Positions 26,380 through 35,107 are shown, counted from the stretch's first letter. The stretch: 64,000 bases of DNA from JBAXBF01 sp034429745 (GCA_034429745.1 DAOUFY010000090.1:8782-72781), one strand, 5' to 3'. Notes: generated from the letters alone by a model not told the origin. Numbers and translations are program-made.

Positions 26380-27367
26380 CTGCCTCAAGAAGCTGTGTAG
26401 TAAATGCTTTGGTTACATCAACCGCCGGCATGGCATCATATTCCTGAAGCATGTTGGCTAAAGCTTCCCATTGTTCTTTAGTTTGCCAACCGATCCCATG
26501 CGATTGGGTGATTTCATTTTGTGCATCGGCTAATTCAGTTTCCAACATATAGCGTTGATGGTCTGGGTCTGCTTCAGGGCCGGCGTATTTCATTGTAATC
26601 TCAATGGCTTCTTGGGGGTGTTCGCGAGCATAGGAGATTCCTTTTAAGGCTGCTCTTAAAAATTTGGTAAGCATTTGCGGCTGTTTGGAAAGAATTTCTT
26701 CGCTGGTTACATAGCATAAGCCCAAACTGGGTACACCAAATTGTTCTGCTTCCCAGAGATTGAGATCAAATCCCCATTTTTTTAATAGAAATGGTTCGTT
26801 GGATTTGAAAATGGATAGCACATCCACCTTTTTTTCTGTGAGCACGCGCACATCAAAGCCGGCATTGACGAGCTGCATTTTGTTAATATCTGCCTGAACG
26901 GCTTTGGCAATGGCAAATAGATCAGGGGGAGGGGTACCCCGATAACCGATGATCTTGCCTTCCCAATCTTTAGGGGTTTGGATGCCGCTGTCTTTTAGAG
27001 CAGCAAATGCTTGCTGACCGCGCTGCCCAATCAATGCGATGGAGACCAATGGCAAGCCGGGATCTGCTCGGCGCTTTAGCAATACAGCTGCGTCTTGGGT
27101 GGTTACTTGAATTTTCCCGGTTGCAAGAAGTTGCAAGTGTTCACCTTTACCCGGGGAATGCTGGATGGTTACGTCTAAGCCCTCAGCGTCAAAATAACCT
27201 TTTTCTTTCGCTACATAAACACCTACAAAGGGCAAATTTGCTTGTGGTTTATAGCCGGCCATGAATGTCATAGGTAGTTTATAAGAGGGAACTGATGCTT
27301 GAGGGCTGCAAGCAGATAGAATGAAAAAACAAACTGATAGAAGAAACAACCCGAAAATTTTTCTCAT
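26366..27367 (-). CDS. NMT1/THI5-type ABC transporter substrate-binding lipoprotein
   Basis: The protein has 333 residues with a lipoprotein signal: positively charged MRKIF, a hydrophobic core, and lipobox FILSAC. The mature part has the NMT1-like fold: YVAKEKGYFDAEGLDVTIQH at the start, then GKIQVTTQDAAVLL and GKIIGYRGTPPP. The group binds pyrimidine precursors (ThiY), nitrate, sulfonates or riboflavin. With the permease and ATPase upstream it makes a complete importer. The thiamine-precursor assignment is common for this architecture but is not supported by a TPP riboswitch here, so the ligand stays open. Confidence 0.85.
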   Translation of the reverse strand: MRKIFGLFLLSVCFFILSACSPQASVPSYKLPMTFMAGYKPQANLPFVGVYVAKEKGYFDAEGLDVTIQHSPGKGEHLQLLATGKIQVTTQDAAVLLKRRADPGLPLVSIALIGQRGQQAFAALKDSGIQTPKDWEGKIIGYRGTPPPDLFAIAKAVQADINKMQLVNAGFDVRVLTEKKVDVLSIFKSNEPFLLKKWGFDLNLWEAEQFGVPSLGLCYVTSEEILSKQPQMLTKFLRAALKGISYAREHPQEAIEITMKYAGPEADPDHQRYMLETELADAQNEITQSHGIGWQTKEQWEALANMLQEYDAMPAVDVTKAFTTQLLEAASKP

Positions 27368-27435
27368 AGAATAATTGGTCCTTTCTTTTCCTTAATCAAT
27401 GAATTGTGTGCACGTAATGATATATTAGGGTGATA

Positions 27436-28230
27436 TTAGTTTTCATTCATCCAAAACACCACTTTCTTTTCGAGCCAATTTAAGAGAAGGTAGATGAAAA
27501 TGCCCATAAAAGCAAGAATGAAGATGACAGCAAATAAATAAGGCAGATTGAGATTGCTGTAAGCAAGCCACATGATGCGCCCTAATCCGCCGGAGGCGCC
27601 GGTCCATTCTGCGACAACTGCACCGATTAAGGCTAAAGGGGTGCTGACTTTAAATGCGGCAAAGAGATAGGGTAAAGCATTAGGCAGACGTGCATGATAA
27701 AATATCTCCCATTGATTAGCATGCCAAGAGCGAAGTGTTTTTAAAATCTCGTCGTCCAAAGCATGGAAGCCACTGACAGCATTGATCAGCACTGGAAAGA
27801 ACGCCAATAGAGCAGTAATGATAATTTTTGGCAGCATACCAAACCCAAGCCAAATTGTGAGCAGCGGTGCGATGGCAACCATTGGAGTGGACTTTATTAA
27901 AAGTGCGATAGTCATAACGCCTTCTTCAAAGCGCGGCAGGAAGTGAATCAGCAGAGCAATAGAAATCCCCAGCATAGTTCCGAGCAGCAAACCAACAGCA
28001 GCTTCAGTGAAAGTTAGGAGGCTTGCTTCAACGTAGAGGTTGATATTGGCAAAAAAGGTGTTGAGAATTAACGATGGGGCTGGCAGAATATAGGTTGGTA
28101 AATGATAGATAATACACATCCATTCCCAAACCAACATAAGGACAACAATAACAGCCAAGGCAAGAAGCAACCGTATTGGTAGAGCCCGGCATTGATCTTC
28201 GGCAAGGTAAATTTCAAGTTTTAAATTCAT
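27436..28230 (-). CDS. ABC transporter permease (BPD type, ThiX/SsuC/TauC-like)
   Basis: With ATG at 28230 the protein has 264 residues. It starts MNLKLEIYLAEDQC, seven bases after the ATPase stop and after an AAAGGA ribosome site; longer in-frame starts would run into the ATPase gene. Six hydrophobic segments are visible, and the cytoplasmic coupling loop region reads EWTGASGGLGRIMWLA, typical of binding-protein-dependent permeases of the nitrate/sulfonate/pyrimidine-precursor group. It is the middle gene of the three-gene importer. Confidence 0.87.
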   Translation of the reverse strand: MNLKLEIYLAEDQCRALPIRLLLALAVIVVLMLVWEWMCIIYHLPTYILPAPSLILNTFFANINLYVEASLLTFTEAAVGLLLGTMLGISIALLIHFLPRFEEGVMTIALLIKSTPMVAIAPLLTIWLGFGMLPKIIITALLAFFPVLINAVSGFHALDDEILKTLRSWHANQWEIFYHARLPNALPYLFAAFKVSTPLALIGAVVAEWTGASGGLGRIMWLAYSNLNLPYLFAVIFILAFMGIFIYLLLNWLEKKVVFWMNEN

Positions 28231-28237
28231 TGGGAAA

Positions 28238-28981
28238 TTATCCTTTAAGCTGCAAAGCCTTGCGAATGGTTGGGGCAATTTTTGCATAAAACATTTCATC
28301 ACGCGGTTCGTCGGGAAGTGTAAATTCAGCTTGAATAGCAGCTGGTCTCTGACTAAGGACAATAACCCGCTGGGCTAACTTTATAGCTTCAGCAATATTG
28401 TGAGTTACCCAAATCACGGTAGGCCGAAATCGGTGAATAAGCGCCAACGTTTGCTCTTGGAGTTCCTCGCGGGTGATTTCGTCCAACGCTGCGAAAGGTT
28501 CATCCATCAGCCATAATAGCGCATTGAGAGAGAGCGTGCGGGCTAAAGCTGCTCGCTGCTGCATGCCTCCCGAAAGAGTAAATGGAAAAGCATCCGCAAA
28601 GTCCTGCAAGCCCACAAGAGAAATCAGTTCTGTTACCGGAAGAAGTGTTCTGCCGTTTTGAGGATTCACTTTCTGAGCAAGGGCAACATTCTGGAAAACA
28701 GTTTTCCAGGGCAATAGGGCAGGTTTTTGTGCCATCCAGGCAACCTGTTTACGCGTTTGAGAGACGAGAGGGGGTTCATTATCTAGGAGGATTTCACCTT
28801 GACAAGGAGAGATTAAGCCGGCAAGAAGCTGCAGAAGAGTTGATTTGCCACAGCCGCTAGGACCCAGAAGTACAACGAATTCACCTGAATCTACCTTGAG
28901 TGAAAAATTTTTAAAGACCCACAAAGGTTCTTTATTACGGTGATAAAAACAGTGAGACAGATCGTGAATGGTTACCTTCAT
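28238..28981 (-). CDS. ABC transporter ATPase (SsuB/TauB/ThiZ-like)
   Basis: The protein has 247 residues from ATG 28981 (MKVTIHDLSHCFYH). A longer reading up to 29089 adds an extension unlike the family. Walker A is GPSGCGKST, the signature TLSGGMQQRAALARTLS, Walker B LLWLMDEPFAALD, and the H-loop WVTHNIAEA. It powers the importer formed with the permease and binding lipoprotein downstream. Its promoter should lie in 28982-29180, shared with the divergent flagellin gene. I see no TPP or other known riboswitch there. Confidence 0.9.
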   Translation of the reverse strand: MKVTIHDLSHCFYHRNKEPLWVFKNFSLKVDSGEFVVLLGPSGCGKSTLLQLLAGLISPCQGEILLDNEPPLVSQTRKQVAWMAQKPALLPWKTVFQNVALAQKVNPQNGRTLLPVTELISLVGLQDFADAFPFTLSGGMQQRAALARTLSLNALLWLMDEPFAALDEITREELQEQTLALIHRFRPTVIWVTHNIAEAIKLAQRVIVLSQRPAAIQAEFTLPDEPRDEMFYAKIAPTIRKALQLKG

Positions 28982-29181
28982 AGTGTGTATAAAGAAGAGT
29001 ATAATATTTCCTTCGATTGTCAGAAAAACGATGGGCGTGTATGCAATGATTGGCGTTTTAACAAGTTTTCGTTTTATTTTATCATACACGGGGATGAATT
29101 ACAGAACACTGAAAAAATGAGATAAGTGGTCATGGATCATTTATTTACACAAATTTTACGCATAATTTACATAAGAAAGCC

Positions 29182-29208
29182 TAAAGCCTGCATAAGGAAA
29201 TCCGATAA
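29182..29208 (+). promoter_or_regulatory. Sigma-28 (FliA) flagellar promoter for flagellin 1
   Basis: TAAA at 29182-29185, exactly 15 bases, then TCCGATAA at 29201-29208. The sigma-28 consensus is TAAA-N15-GCCGATAA, so only one base differs. It lies 100 bases before the first flagellin start. Confidence 0.85.
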
Positions 29209-29307
29209 GAGGAGTGTAATCAAGTTTGCAGGTTTGGTGTTTTTGCAAACGAATAAAAAAATCAATGGGGAAGGAAAACCCCACAAAGTTAAACAAGGAG
29301 GTTTAAA

Positions 29308-30210
29308 ATGGCAAGTGTAGATGTAACTCGTGTAGCGGGAAATATTGGTGCTCTCAATGCGTTGAACTCATTGAACTATGTGAATGGTGAGCTGGCATTG
29401 CACCAAACTCGACTGGCGACGGGCAAGCGCATTAACTATGCGTATGAGGACCCGGCGGGATTGAACTTAGCGACGACCTTTGATGTACGTCGGCAAGGGC
29501 TGCAGGTAGCGTTGAATAGCATTGGAGACTCAAAGAACATGCTAGCGACAGCAGAAGGTGGGTTGCGCAAGATTCAAGACATATTGGTGAAGATGAAGAA
29601 CAAGGCAATGGAAGCCATTGGCGACACCATCGGTCAAAGCGAGCGCGATGCTATTGTGGCTCAGCTTAAGGACTATGCCAATGAAATTAACAACATTGCT
29701 GGTCAAACTCAATGGAATGGGCGCCACCTTATCAGTGGGTCGGGCACGAGCGGAGCCGGCGATGGAACAACAACCGAGGCTTTATCCTTCTTGGTGGACT
29801 CGTCTGGAGGCAGTGTTGGGTTTAGCTTCACTAGCAATCGCGGTTTCGTAGTCGTTGGTTCATCTGGTACAAGTGCAGAGGGTTTAGGCTTCAAGACTTC
29901 AGATTTATCAGCAGCAAGCGCTGGTGGAACTTCAGCAAAAGCAGTAGCTGATCAAATTGACTCGGCGCTCAATCGTGTCAAGCAAGGTGTTCGCGAAGTT
30001 GGTTCCTTCATGGCAAGACTGACCTTCAAAGAGGATTCTTTAACGGTTCAATATACCAACACAGAAGCAGCCTACAACCGTATTATGAATGCCAACATGG
30101 CAGAAGAACAAGTGAACGCCAGCAAGTACGCTATCCTGCAGCAAACGGCTACTGCAATGCTCTCGCAAGCAAATGTGGCACCGCAGTTTATCCTCTCGCT
30201 GTTTAGATAA
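29308..30210 (+). CDS. fliC: Flagellin (first of a tandem pair)
   Basis: The protein has 300 residues. Conserved D0/D1 ends surround a short Ser/Thr/Gly-rich centre. The N-terminal part has ALHQTRLATGKRINYAYEDP and AGLNLATTFDVRRQG, equal to the usual RLSSGxRIN...DDAAGLAI region, and the C-terminus has AYNRIMNANMAEEQ, QQTATAMLSQANVAPQF and ends FSLFR-like (LSLFR). With no large D2/D3 domain, the filament surface would be thin, and its Ser/Thr positions are likely glycan sites. Strong ribosome site AAGGAGG. Transcribed from a sigma-28 promoter, with its own terminator. Confidence 0.95.
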   Translation: MASVDVTRVAGNIGALNALNSLNYVNGELALHQTRLATGKRINYAYEDPAGLNLATTFDVRRQGLQVALNSIGDSKNMLATAEGGLRKIQDILVKMKNKAMEAIGDTIGQSERDAIVAQLKDYANEINNIAGQTQWNGRHLISGSGTSGAGDGTTTEALSFLVDSSGGSVGFSFTSNRGFVVVGSSGTSAEGLGFKTSDLSAASAGGTSAKAVADQIDSALNRVKQGVREVGSFMARLTFKEDSLTVQYTNTEAAYNRIMNANMAEEQVNASKYAILQQTATAMLSQANVAPQFILSLFR

Positions 30211-30234
30211 GTCTTATCCAAGTTGTAGTTCAGC

Positions 30235-30269
30235 ATATAGGCGCAATTTTCTTTTGCGCCTATATTTTT
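30235..30269 (+). terminator. Rho-independent terminator after flagellin 1
   Basis: A perfect 12-base stem, ATATAGGCGCAA (30235-30246) with TTGCGCCTATAT (30254-30265), and a 7-base loop, followed directly by TTTTA. It lies 25 bases after the stop codon. Confidence 0.88.
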
Positions 30270-30353
30270 ACTTAAAAAACCATAAAAAAATGATGAATTT
30301 GCCGAAGAGTGCTTAATGTTTCCGTAAAGTTTCGTTATAATAATAAAAGAGTT

Positions 30354-30380
30354 TAAAGAAAATTTGATTTTTGGCGATAA
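30354..30380 (+). promoter_or_regulatory. Sigma-28 (FliA) flagellar promoter for flagellin 2
   Basis: TAAA at 30354-30357, 15 bases, then GGCGATAA at 30373-30380, one base from the GCCGATAA consensus. It lies 57 bases before the second flagellin start, so the two flagellins are independent transcription units. Confidence 0.85.
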
Positions 30381-30437
30381 GGATAATTAAGTACTTTAAG
30401 GGGAAGGAGCCCCTATAATCAAACAAGGAGGTATAGT

Positions 30438-31313
30438 ATGGCAGGAAATGTAGATGTAACAAGAATTGCTGGAAATATTGGAGCTCTCAATGCGTTGAAT
30501 TCATTAGCATATGTCAACCAAAATTTGGCAATGCATCAAACGCGGTTGGCAACAGGCAAGCGCATCAATTATGCCTATGAAGATCCGGCGGGCTTAAACT
30601 TGGCAACCACTTTTGATGTTCGACGTCAAGGGTTGGAAGTCGTGCTCAAAGCCATGGGAGATGCGAACAACTTGCTTTCAAATATGGAAGGCGGGCTGCG
30701 TAAAATTCAAGATATTCTTGTAAAAATGCGTGCCAAAACCCTTGAAGCTATTGGAGATACGATTGGATCTGCTGAAAGGGAAGCGGTTAGCGCTCAACTT
30801 AAGGATTACGCGGCGGAAATTGATCAAATTGTCTCCCAGACGCAATGGAATAATAAGCTGTTGCTTAGTGGGTCAGCCGGCTGGGGAGCAGATCAGTTGT
30901 ACTTCTTAGTAGATTCGGACGGTGGCAGTGTAGGCTTTAAGTTCTCTACTAGTGCTGGTGGAAGTGCAGGCTTTAATGTAGCTTATTTGAACAGTCAGCT
31001 TACAGGAGCTTCGGTTGCCGTTTCGGATAGCGCAATGGCAAGGGCTTACATGGATGTGATTGAAGATGCCCTCAATAAAGTACGGCGCGGCGTTATGGAT
31101 GTAGGATCGTTCCAAGCCCGGTTGATGTTCAAAGAGGAAACTCTTAATGTTCAATACACCAACACAGAATCGGCCTACAACCGTATTATGAATGCCAACA
31201 TGGCACAGGAACAAGTAGAAGCAAGCAAGTTTGCTATCCTGCAACAGACTGCTACAGCAATGCTTGCACAAGCTAATGTGGCACCACAGTTTATCCTGTC
31301 TCTATTCCGCTAA
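30438..31313 (+). CDS. Flagellin (second of a tandem pair)
   Basis: The protein has 291 residues and is a close paralogue of the upstream flagellin: the N-terminal 75 residues and the last 60 are almost the same, while the centre (LTGASVAVSDSAMARAYMDV and nearby) differs. It keeps RLATGKRINYAYEDP and LAQANVAPQFILSLFR. The short variable centre is rich in Gly, Ser and Ala. Ribosome site AAGGAGG. It has its own sigma-28 promoter and a downstream hairpin, so the cell could set the ratio of the two flagellins separately. Confidence 0.95.
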   Translation: MAGNVDVTRIAGNIGALNALNSLAYVNQNLAMHQTRLATGKRINYAYEDPAGLNLATTFDVRRQGLEVVLKAMGDANNLLSNMEGGLRKIQDILVKMRAKTLEAIGDTIGSAEREAVSAQLKDYAAEIDQIVSQTQWNNKLLLSGSAGWGADQLYFLVDSDGGSVGFKFSTSAGGSAGFNVAYLNSQLTGASVAVSDSAMARAYMDVIEDALNKVRRGVMDVGSFQARLMFKEETLNVQYTNTESAYNRIMNANMAQEQVEASKFAILQQTATAMLAQANVAPQFILSLFR

Positions 31314-31360
31314 GTGCTTACACTTATGTGCTATTGATGACTTTCTTAATACTAAATTCA

Positions 31361-31388
31361 TTTCGAGGGGCTTTACCGCCCCTCGAAA
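31361..31388 (+). terminator. Hairpin terminator after flagellin 2
   Basis: A perfect 11-base stem, TTTCGAGGGGC (31361-31371) with GCCCCTCGAAA (31378-31388), and a 6-base loop. No T run follows, so it could be a weak terminator or an mRNA-stabilising hairpin. Confidence 0.65.
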
Positions 31389-31420
31389 AGGTTTAGGTCA
31401 TATATACTTTGGCAAAAGCC

Positions 31421-31447
31421 TAAAGATTTTATAAATGATGACGACAA
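31421..31447 (+). promoter_or_regulatory. Probable sigma-28 promoter for fliD
   Basis: TAAA at 31421-31424, 15 bases, then GACGACAA at 31440-31447, six of eight bases matching GCCGATAA. The spacing is exact and the site lies 54 bases before the fliD start. It is weaker than the two flagellin sites. Confidence 0.6.
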
Positions 31448-31500
31448 TAACATTGTGAAGTCTTTGATAGAAGTTGCTGAATGTTTTCTGGAGGTGCAAA

Positions 31501-33345
31501 ATGGGCACAATTAGCGGGTTAGATCCTTACTTTCAAAATATAATCAATATCTCAATGCGGTATGAAAGACAAAAACTTGATCGTCTTGAAACGCAACAAA
31601 CTACCTTAAACACCCAGAAAAAGTTATACACTAGCCTGCAGACGATGTTCTCTGATCTTCAGAAGCTTACTCAAGCTCTCATTACGAAAGATTCTTTCTA
31701 TGCGATAAAAGCTGGACGCAGCAGCACAATTACCCCACACGGTACAACAGCCATCATCAATGCCTCGGTGTCTTCCAGCGCGATCCCCGGCGAGTATTCA
31801 ATATCAGTGAACCGTTTGGCTACAGCTCATGTAGCCCGCAGCGCCCAGCAAGCCAGTGTTGCCACTCCGATGAACTTGAGCGGAGAGTTTTATGTAGGTG
31901 GACGAAGCGAGGGACCGTTAGCTACGGAAGTGTCGCGTAATGCCAACGTCGTAACAGCTTTTGAGACCGTGGCTGACACAACTGTAAGTGGAGCAATTGA
32001 CGCAGATAAAAAGCAATTAGGCAGCAATAATTACCGCGTGGAAGTACGCAAATCGGATGGAACGTGGCAGTTTCGCTTGGTTGATGCTGATAGCGGCGAA
32101 GCTGTAAGCATACGCAGCGGCACTGATACAACAACTCACACTACTGTGTGGCAGAATATTACAGCTGGCACCTACGATACTGGACGCGGTCTGAAGATTA
32201 CTTTTGCTGACCCAGCCACGTATGATGACTCCGATCAAGGAGTTGCAGGAGAGGTTACTTATACAGCTCAAGGAACAAAAATTACTGTGACCAGCACCAT
32301 GACACTGGCGGATATAGCATCGCAAATTAATTCTGCCAAATATGCTGATGGAAATGAAGTGCTTGCTAGCATTGTTGATCGGCGGCTGATTCTTACAGCT
32401 AAATACACTGGTCGTGAAATGCTTGTCAGTGAAACATCTGCTACTCCAGATACTAACAATGTCCTGCGCAAATTGGATTTGCTTAGCGGTGATGACAGCG
32501 CTACAGGAACATTCAGTACTTTTCTTGATGCTACAGTACCCCAAACAGCCCAATTTAAAGTGAATGGGCTAACCTTGGAGCGCAAGTCGAATACTGGACT
32601 GACGAGTGTTATTGCAGGGGTTACATTGAACTTGACCGGTGTCCATACCGATTGGACAACACAGAGCGATAAAATTACCGTAACCGAGAACATGGATGGT
32701 GCCAATAAAGCTATCACTGATTTCTTAACAAAGCTCAATGAAATGCTCATCTTTCTTGATGAGAATACAGGCGTTACTAAGATCGCTGAGAATCAATATA
32801 CTCGCGGCGGCTTAGCAGACGATACTATCTTCAGTGATTTACGTTCACAACTATTTTCTTTGTTCTCGGCTCAGCACAGTACAACATATCAGCGGGCGAA
32901 CCGACCAGATGGAGGCGCTGGAGATCTGATTACCTTAGGAGCATACAAGAGTTTGCGTGAAATTGGCATTGGCTTAGATGATAACCTTACACCAACCGTA
33001 TTGGATCAGGATAAATTGAATACCGCGTTGACCAACAATTTAGATGATGTGAAAAAATTATTTGATGCCGTCATGGGTTCAATTGATGATTTGCTTGGCA
33101 GGTTCACTGGTGTTTGGGGAGACTATGGTTCCTCAACTACAGGCTATATTACTACTGCAAATACGAACATTGATAACGAGATAAAACAACTGAACTATGA
33201 TATAAAAGATGAAAACCAACGCTTAAGTGATAAACAAGCATCTTTAGTACAGCAGTACGCTCAATTGCAGTCGCAACTACTTAGCTTGCAGTATATGCAG
33301 CAAAGCTGGTCATCCATTTATGGAGGCATGAGTAGAATATTCTAA
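31501..33345 (+). CDS. fliD: Flagellar filament cap protein FliD (HAP2)
   Basis: The protein has 614 residues from ATG 31501, preceded by GGAGGT; an in-frame start 27 bases upstream has no such site. The N-terminus, MGTISGLDPYFQNIINISM followed by YERQKLDRLETQQTTL, is the FliD_N coiled coil. The middle is strand-rich and variable. The C-terminal coiled coil runs through EIKQLNYDIKDENQRLSDK and ends near YMQQSW. FliD caps the growing filament and helps flagellin subunits fold into place outside the cell. It is followed by flaG and fliS, the normal order for a late flagellar block. Confidence 0.92.
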   Translation: MGTISGLDPYFQNIINISMRYERQKLDRLETQQTTLNTQKKLYTSLQTMFSDLQKLTQALITKDSFYAIKAGRSSTITPHGTTAIINASVSSSAIPGEYSISVNRLATAHVARSAQQASVATPMNLSGEFYVGGRSEGPLATEVSRNANVVTAFETVADTTVSGAIDADKKQLGSNNYRVEVRKSDGTWQFRLVDADSGEAVSIRSGTDTTTHTTVWQNITAGTYDTGRGLKITFADPATYDDSDQGVAGEVTYTAQGTKITVTSTMTLADIASQINSAKYADGNEVLASIVDRRLILTAKYTGREMLVSETSATPDTNNVLRKLDLLSGDDSATGTFSTFLDATVPQTAQFKVNGLTLERKSNTGLTSVIAGVTLNLTGVHTDWTTQSDKITVTENMDGANKAITDFLTKLNEMLIFLDENTGVTKIAENQYTRGGLADDTIFSDLRSQLFSLFSAQHSTTYQRANRPDGGAGDLITLGAYKSLREIGIGLDDNLTPTVLDQDKLNTALTNNLDDVKKLFDAVMGSIDDLLGRFTGVWGDYGSSTTGYITTANTNIDNEIKQLNYDIKDENQRLSDKQASLVQQYAQLQSQLLSLQYMQQSWSSIYGGMSRIF

Positions 33346-33399
33346 TCATTAGATAATTATTGCTTGGATAAGCAAATAAGAAGAGTGAGGAGGTGTGCT

Positions 33400-33756
33400 A
33401 TGACAGATCAAATGAATGTAAACCGAATTGGAGGGGTTACAAATCCCCAGCAGGAGATAAACTTTCAGGTGCTTCAAGCACAACAGAACGCTGCAGCGGC
33501 GGCAGCTACGATTAAGAACGTTGAACAGCCCGATAAAAAAGCAGAGGCTAAAGAGCAGTCTGAAGAAGGGCGCAAGCAAGAGCAAAAAGCATTTAAGCAG
33601 CTTAATGCTGTCGAGATGCAGTTTGAAATTGACCGCGAAACAAATGAGATTACATTGAAGATCATGGATAAAGAGACTAAAGAGATCATTCGCACCATCC
33701 CTGAACGAGCATGGAGTGATCTCAGCGTGGCTGAGTTATTCAAGATTACAGCCTAG
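33400..33756 (+). CDS. flaG: FlaG family protein
   Basis: The protein has 118 residues from ATG 33400, chosen for the GAGGAGGTG ribosome site; a longer frame from 33364 has none. The first half is polar and Ala/Gln rich, as usual. The C-terminal 50 residues are the FlaG domain: MQFEIDRETNEITLKIMDKE then IIRTIPERAW. FlaG affects filament length in several bacteria, by a mechanism still unclear. It follows fliD after 54 bases, probably on the same transcript. Confidence 0.88.
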   Translation: MTDQMNVNRIGGVTNPQQEINFQVLQAQQNAAAAAATIKNVEQPDKKAEAKEQSEEGRKQEQKAFKQLNAVEMQFEIDRETNEITLKIMDKETKEIIRTIPERAWSDLSVAELFKITA

Positions 33757-33856
33757 GAAATAGCCGCTTTATACCTCATCTTCTGTATTTCACTTGGCGG
33801 TAAGCTTGCTTCTGCGAAAGAGTGTAGTAGTTTGCTGCCGAGGGGTGGTTTATCTC

Positions 33857-33885
33857 TTGAGAGGGATAGGTTTTTGTGGTAAAAT
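33857..33885 (+). promoter_or_regulatory. Sigma-70 type promoter before fliS
   Basis: TTGAGA (33857-33862), 17 bases, then TAAAAT (33880-33885); each box differs from consensus by one base. It lies 46 bases before the fliS-like gene, suggesting that the chaperone is made independently of sigma-28. Confidence 0.6.
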
Positions 33886-33930
33886 GAGATTATACGGACT
33901 ATTGAAGTCAGAGAACAGGAAGGAGTACTT

Positions 33931-34317
33931 ATGATGCAAAACACGTACCAAGCAAAATATCGAGAAATTGATATCATGAATGCTAGCCCCATTCACTTGG
34001 TGGTGATGGTGTATGATGTAGCCATTGCGGCGGCTGAAGAAAAGGATCTTACTCGCGCAACAAGAGCAGTCAGTGTGCTACGCGATGCGTTGAATTTTGA
34101 TTATCCAGAAGCTGCTGGACTATTCCGATTGTATCAATGGGTTATGGAATGCATGCGAGAGGGTGACTATGATAATGCTCTCTCGGTGCTGCGAGAACTA
34201 CGCGATTCATGGGCTACAGTCGAAGCACGCCTCTCGGGTTCCATTCCGGCCACGAGCACAACTGCAGGGCAACCTTCAGCGGAAGTACCTGCTTCAGAAG
34301 AAGCTAAAAAAGAGTAA
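33931..34317 (+). CDS. fliS: FliS-type flagellin export chaperone
   Basis: The protein has 128 residues. The opening QNTYQAKYREIDIMNASPIH followed by LVVMVYDVAI matches the FliS start (AYxxxxI.TASP..LI.MLYDGAI). A four-helix layout follows, with helices around RAVSVLRDAL and YDNALSVLRELRDSW. The last 27 residues are a low-complexity Ser/Thr/Ala tail not usual for FliS. FliS binds the C-terminal D0 helix of flagellin in the cytoplasm and stops early polymerisation. Ribosome site AGGAAGGAG. Confidence 0.85.
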   Translation: MMQNTYQAKYREIDIMNASPIHLVVMVYDVAIAAAEEKDLTRATRAVSVLRDALNFDYPEAAGLFRLYQWVMECMREGDYDNALSVLRELRDSWATVEARLSGSIPATSTTAGQPSAEVPASEEAKKE

Positions 34318-34361
34318 CAGCTTTGTGTTTCTCCGCCCCTGTTCTTTGAAAGGACATCGAA

Positions 34362-34388
34362 CCCTCACCCTTTTTATAGGGGTGAGGG
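34362..34388 (+). terminator. Hairpin terminator after fliS
   Basis: A nine-base stem, CCCTCACCC (34362-34370) with GGGTGAGGG (34380-34388), and a 9-base loop starting with five T. It ends the flagellar block. Its 3' arm overlaps one possible GTG start of the following lipoprotein gene. Confidence 0.6.
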
Positions 34389-35098
34389 ATTATTATCCAA
34401 TTTGGAGAGTGTTAGCATGCCTATGTAGCTTGGTTTGTTTTGCATGCAATCCATTTGCTTTACCGCCGAAAACCCCACAAAATAAAATTGAAACAACAAG
34501 CGAAGCAACAGCAAATCAGCCGACATCTTTTTTTTCAATACCGCTGTTGGAGGGAAAACTCAATCCTTTTCTGACGGAAACACCTTCACCCACTCAAACT
34601 GCAACGCTAACGCTTTCCCCCACCAATACACCTACAATGACATTGACTCCTTCAGCTACTTATACAGCAACCTTCACTCCTACTCCAACAGCAACTAAAA
34701 TGCCAAAGCTCAATGTATTGTTTCAAACCTGTGATACAGGGATTGATATTTTCTCCGGGCTAGGCGAAGTAACAAATGCGTATATAACCGTTCAAAATAT
34801 TGGCAATCAAGATGCCGAAAATGTGCGCATTACCTTAGCTGCGAGTGATGAAGAAAAACCCCACCGTGATCGTCAGTATATTGTTCCTCATTTACCTCCT
34901 CAGTACGAAATCTCTGTAAAGTTAACCGTAGATACGCAAAGTCGGCAGGATACAGTGCTAACTGTACATGTTTCTGCGGAAAATGCTGTCAGTGAAGCTG
35001 TTACAAAAGAAAACTGTAGCAGTCGCTTTGCCGATAAAGAAAGAATTGAAGCCTTGGGTTCATTATTTAAGGTGCTTCCCATGGCTGCTGAACACTAA
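34382..35098 (+). CDS. Thr/Pro-stalk lipoprotein with a CARDB-like C-terminal domain
   Basis: GTG 34382 gives a 238-residue protein: two arginines, a hydrophobic stretch and a lipobox-like VCFAC at the N-terminus. GTG 34409 is an alternative; no strong ribosome site marks either. Residues about 60-110 are a Thr/Pro/Ser stalk (TPSPTQTATLTLSPTNTPT), as found in many Chloroflexota surface lipoproteins. The last 125 residues are a strand-rich domain with VTNAYITVQNIGNQDAENV, like CARDB or other Ig-like adhesion folds. It is probably anchored outside the membrane. Function unknown. Confidence 0.7.
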   Translation: MRDYYPIWRVLACLCSLVCFACNPFALPPKTPQNKIETTSEATANQPTSFFSIPLLEGKLNPFLTETPSPTQTATLTLSPTNTPTMTLTPSATYTATFTPTPTATKMPKLNVLFQTCDTGIDIFSGLGEVTNAYITVQNIGNQDAENVRITLAASDEEKPHRDRQYIVPHLPPQYEISVKLTVDTQSRQDTVLTVHVSAENAVSEAVTKENCSSRFADKERIEALGSLFKVLPMAAEH

Positions 35099-35107
35099 AC
35101 CTGTCGT

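Noticed and set aside
28982..29307. TPP riboswitch before the NMT1/THI5-type transporter
   Set aside because: None of the conserved thi-box segments is visible on the minus strand.
29126..29320. A 64-codon frame just before flagellin 1
   Set aside because: It covers the sigma-28 promoter and ribosome site and overlaps the flagellin start; it is leader DNA.
32017..32553. A 178-codon minus-strand frame inside fliD
   Set aside because: Ser/Cys-rich antisense shadow of the fliD middle region with no start signal.
34097..34381. N-terminal extension of the Thr/Pro lipoprotein over fliS
   Set aside because: The extension is an out-of-frame reading of fliS and the terminator; the lipoprotein signal starts after it.
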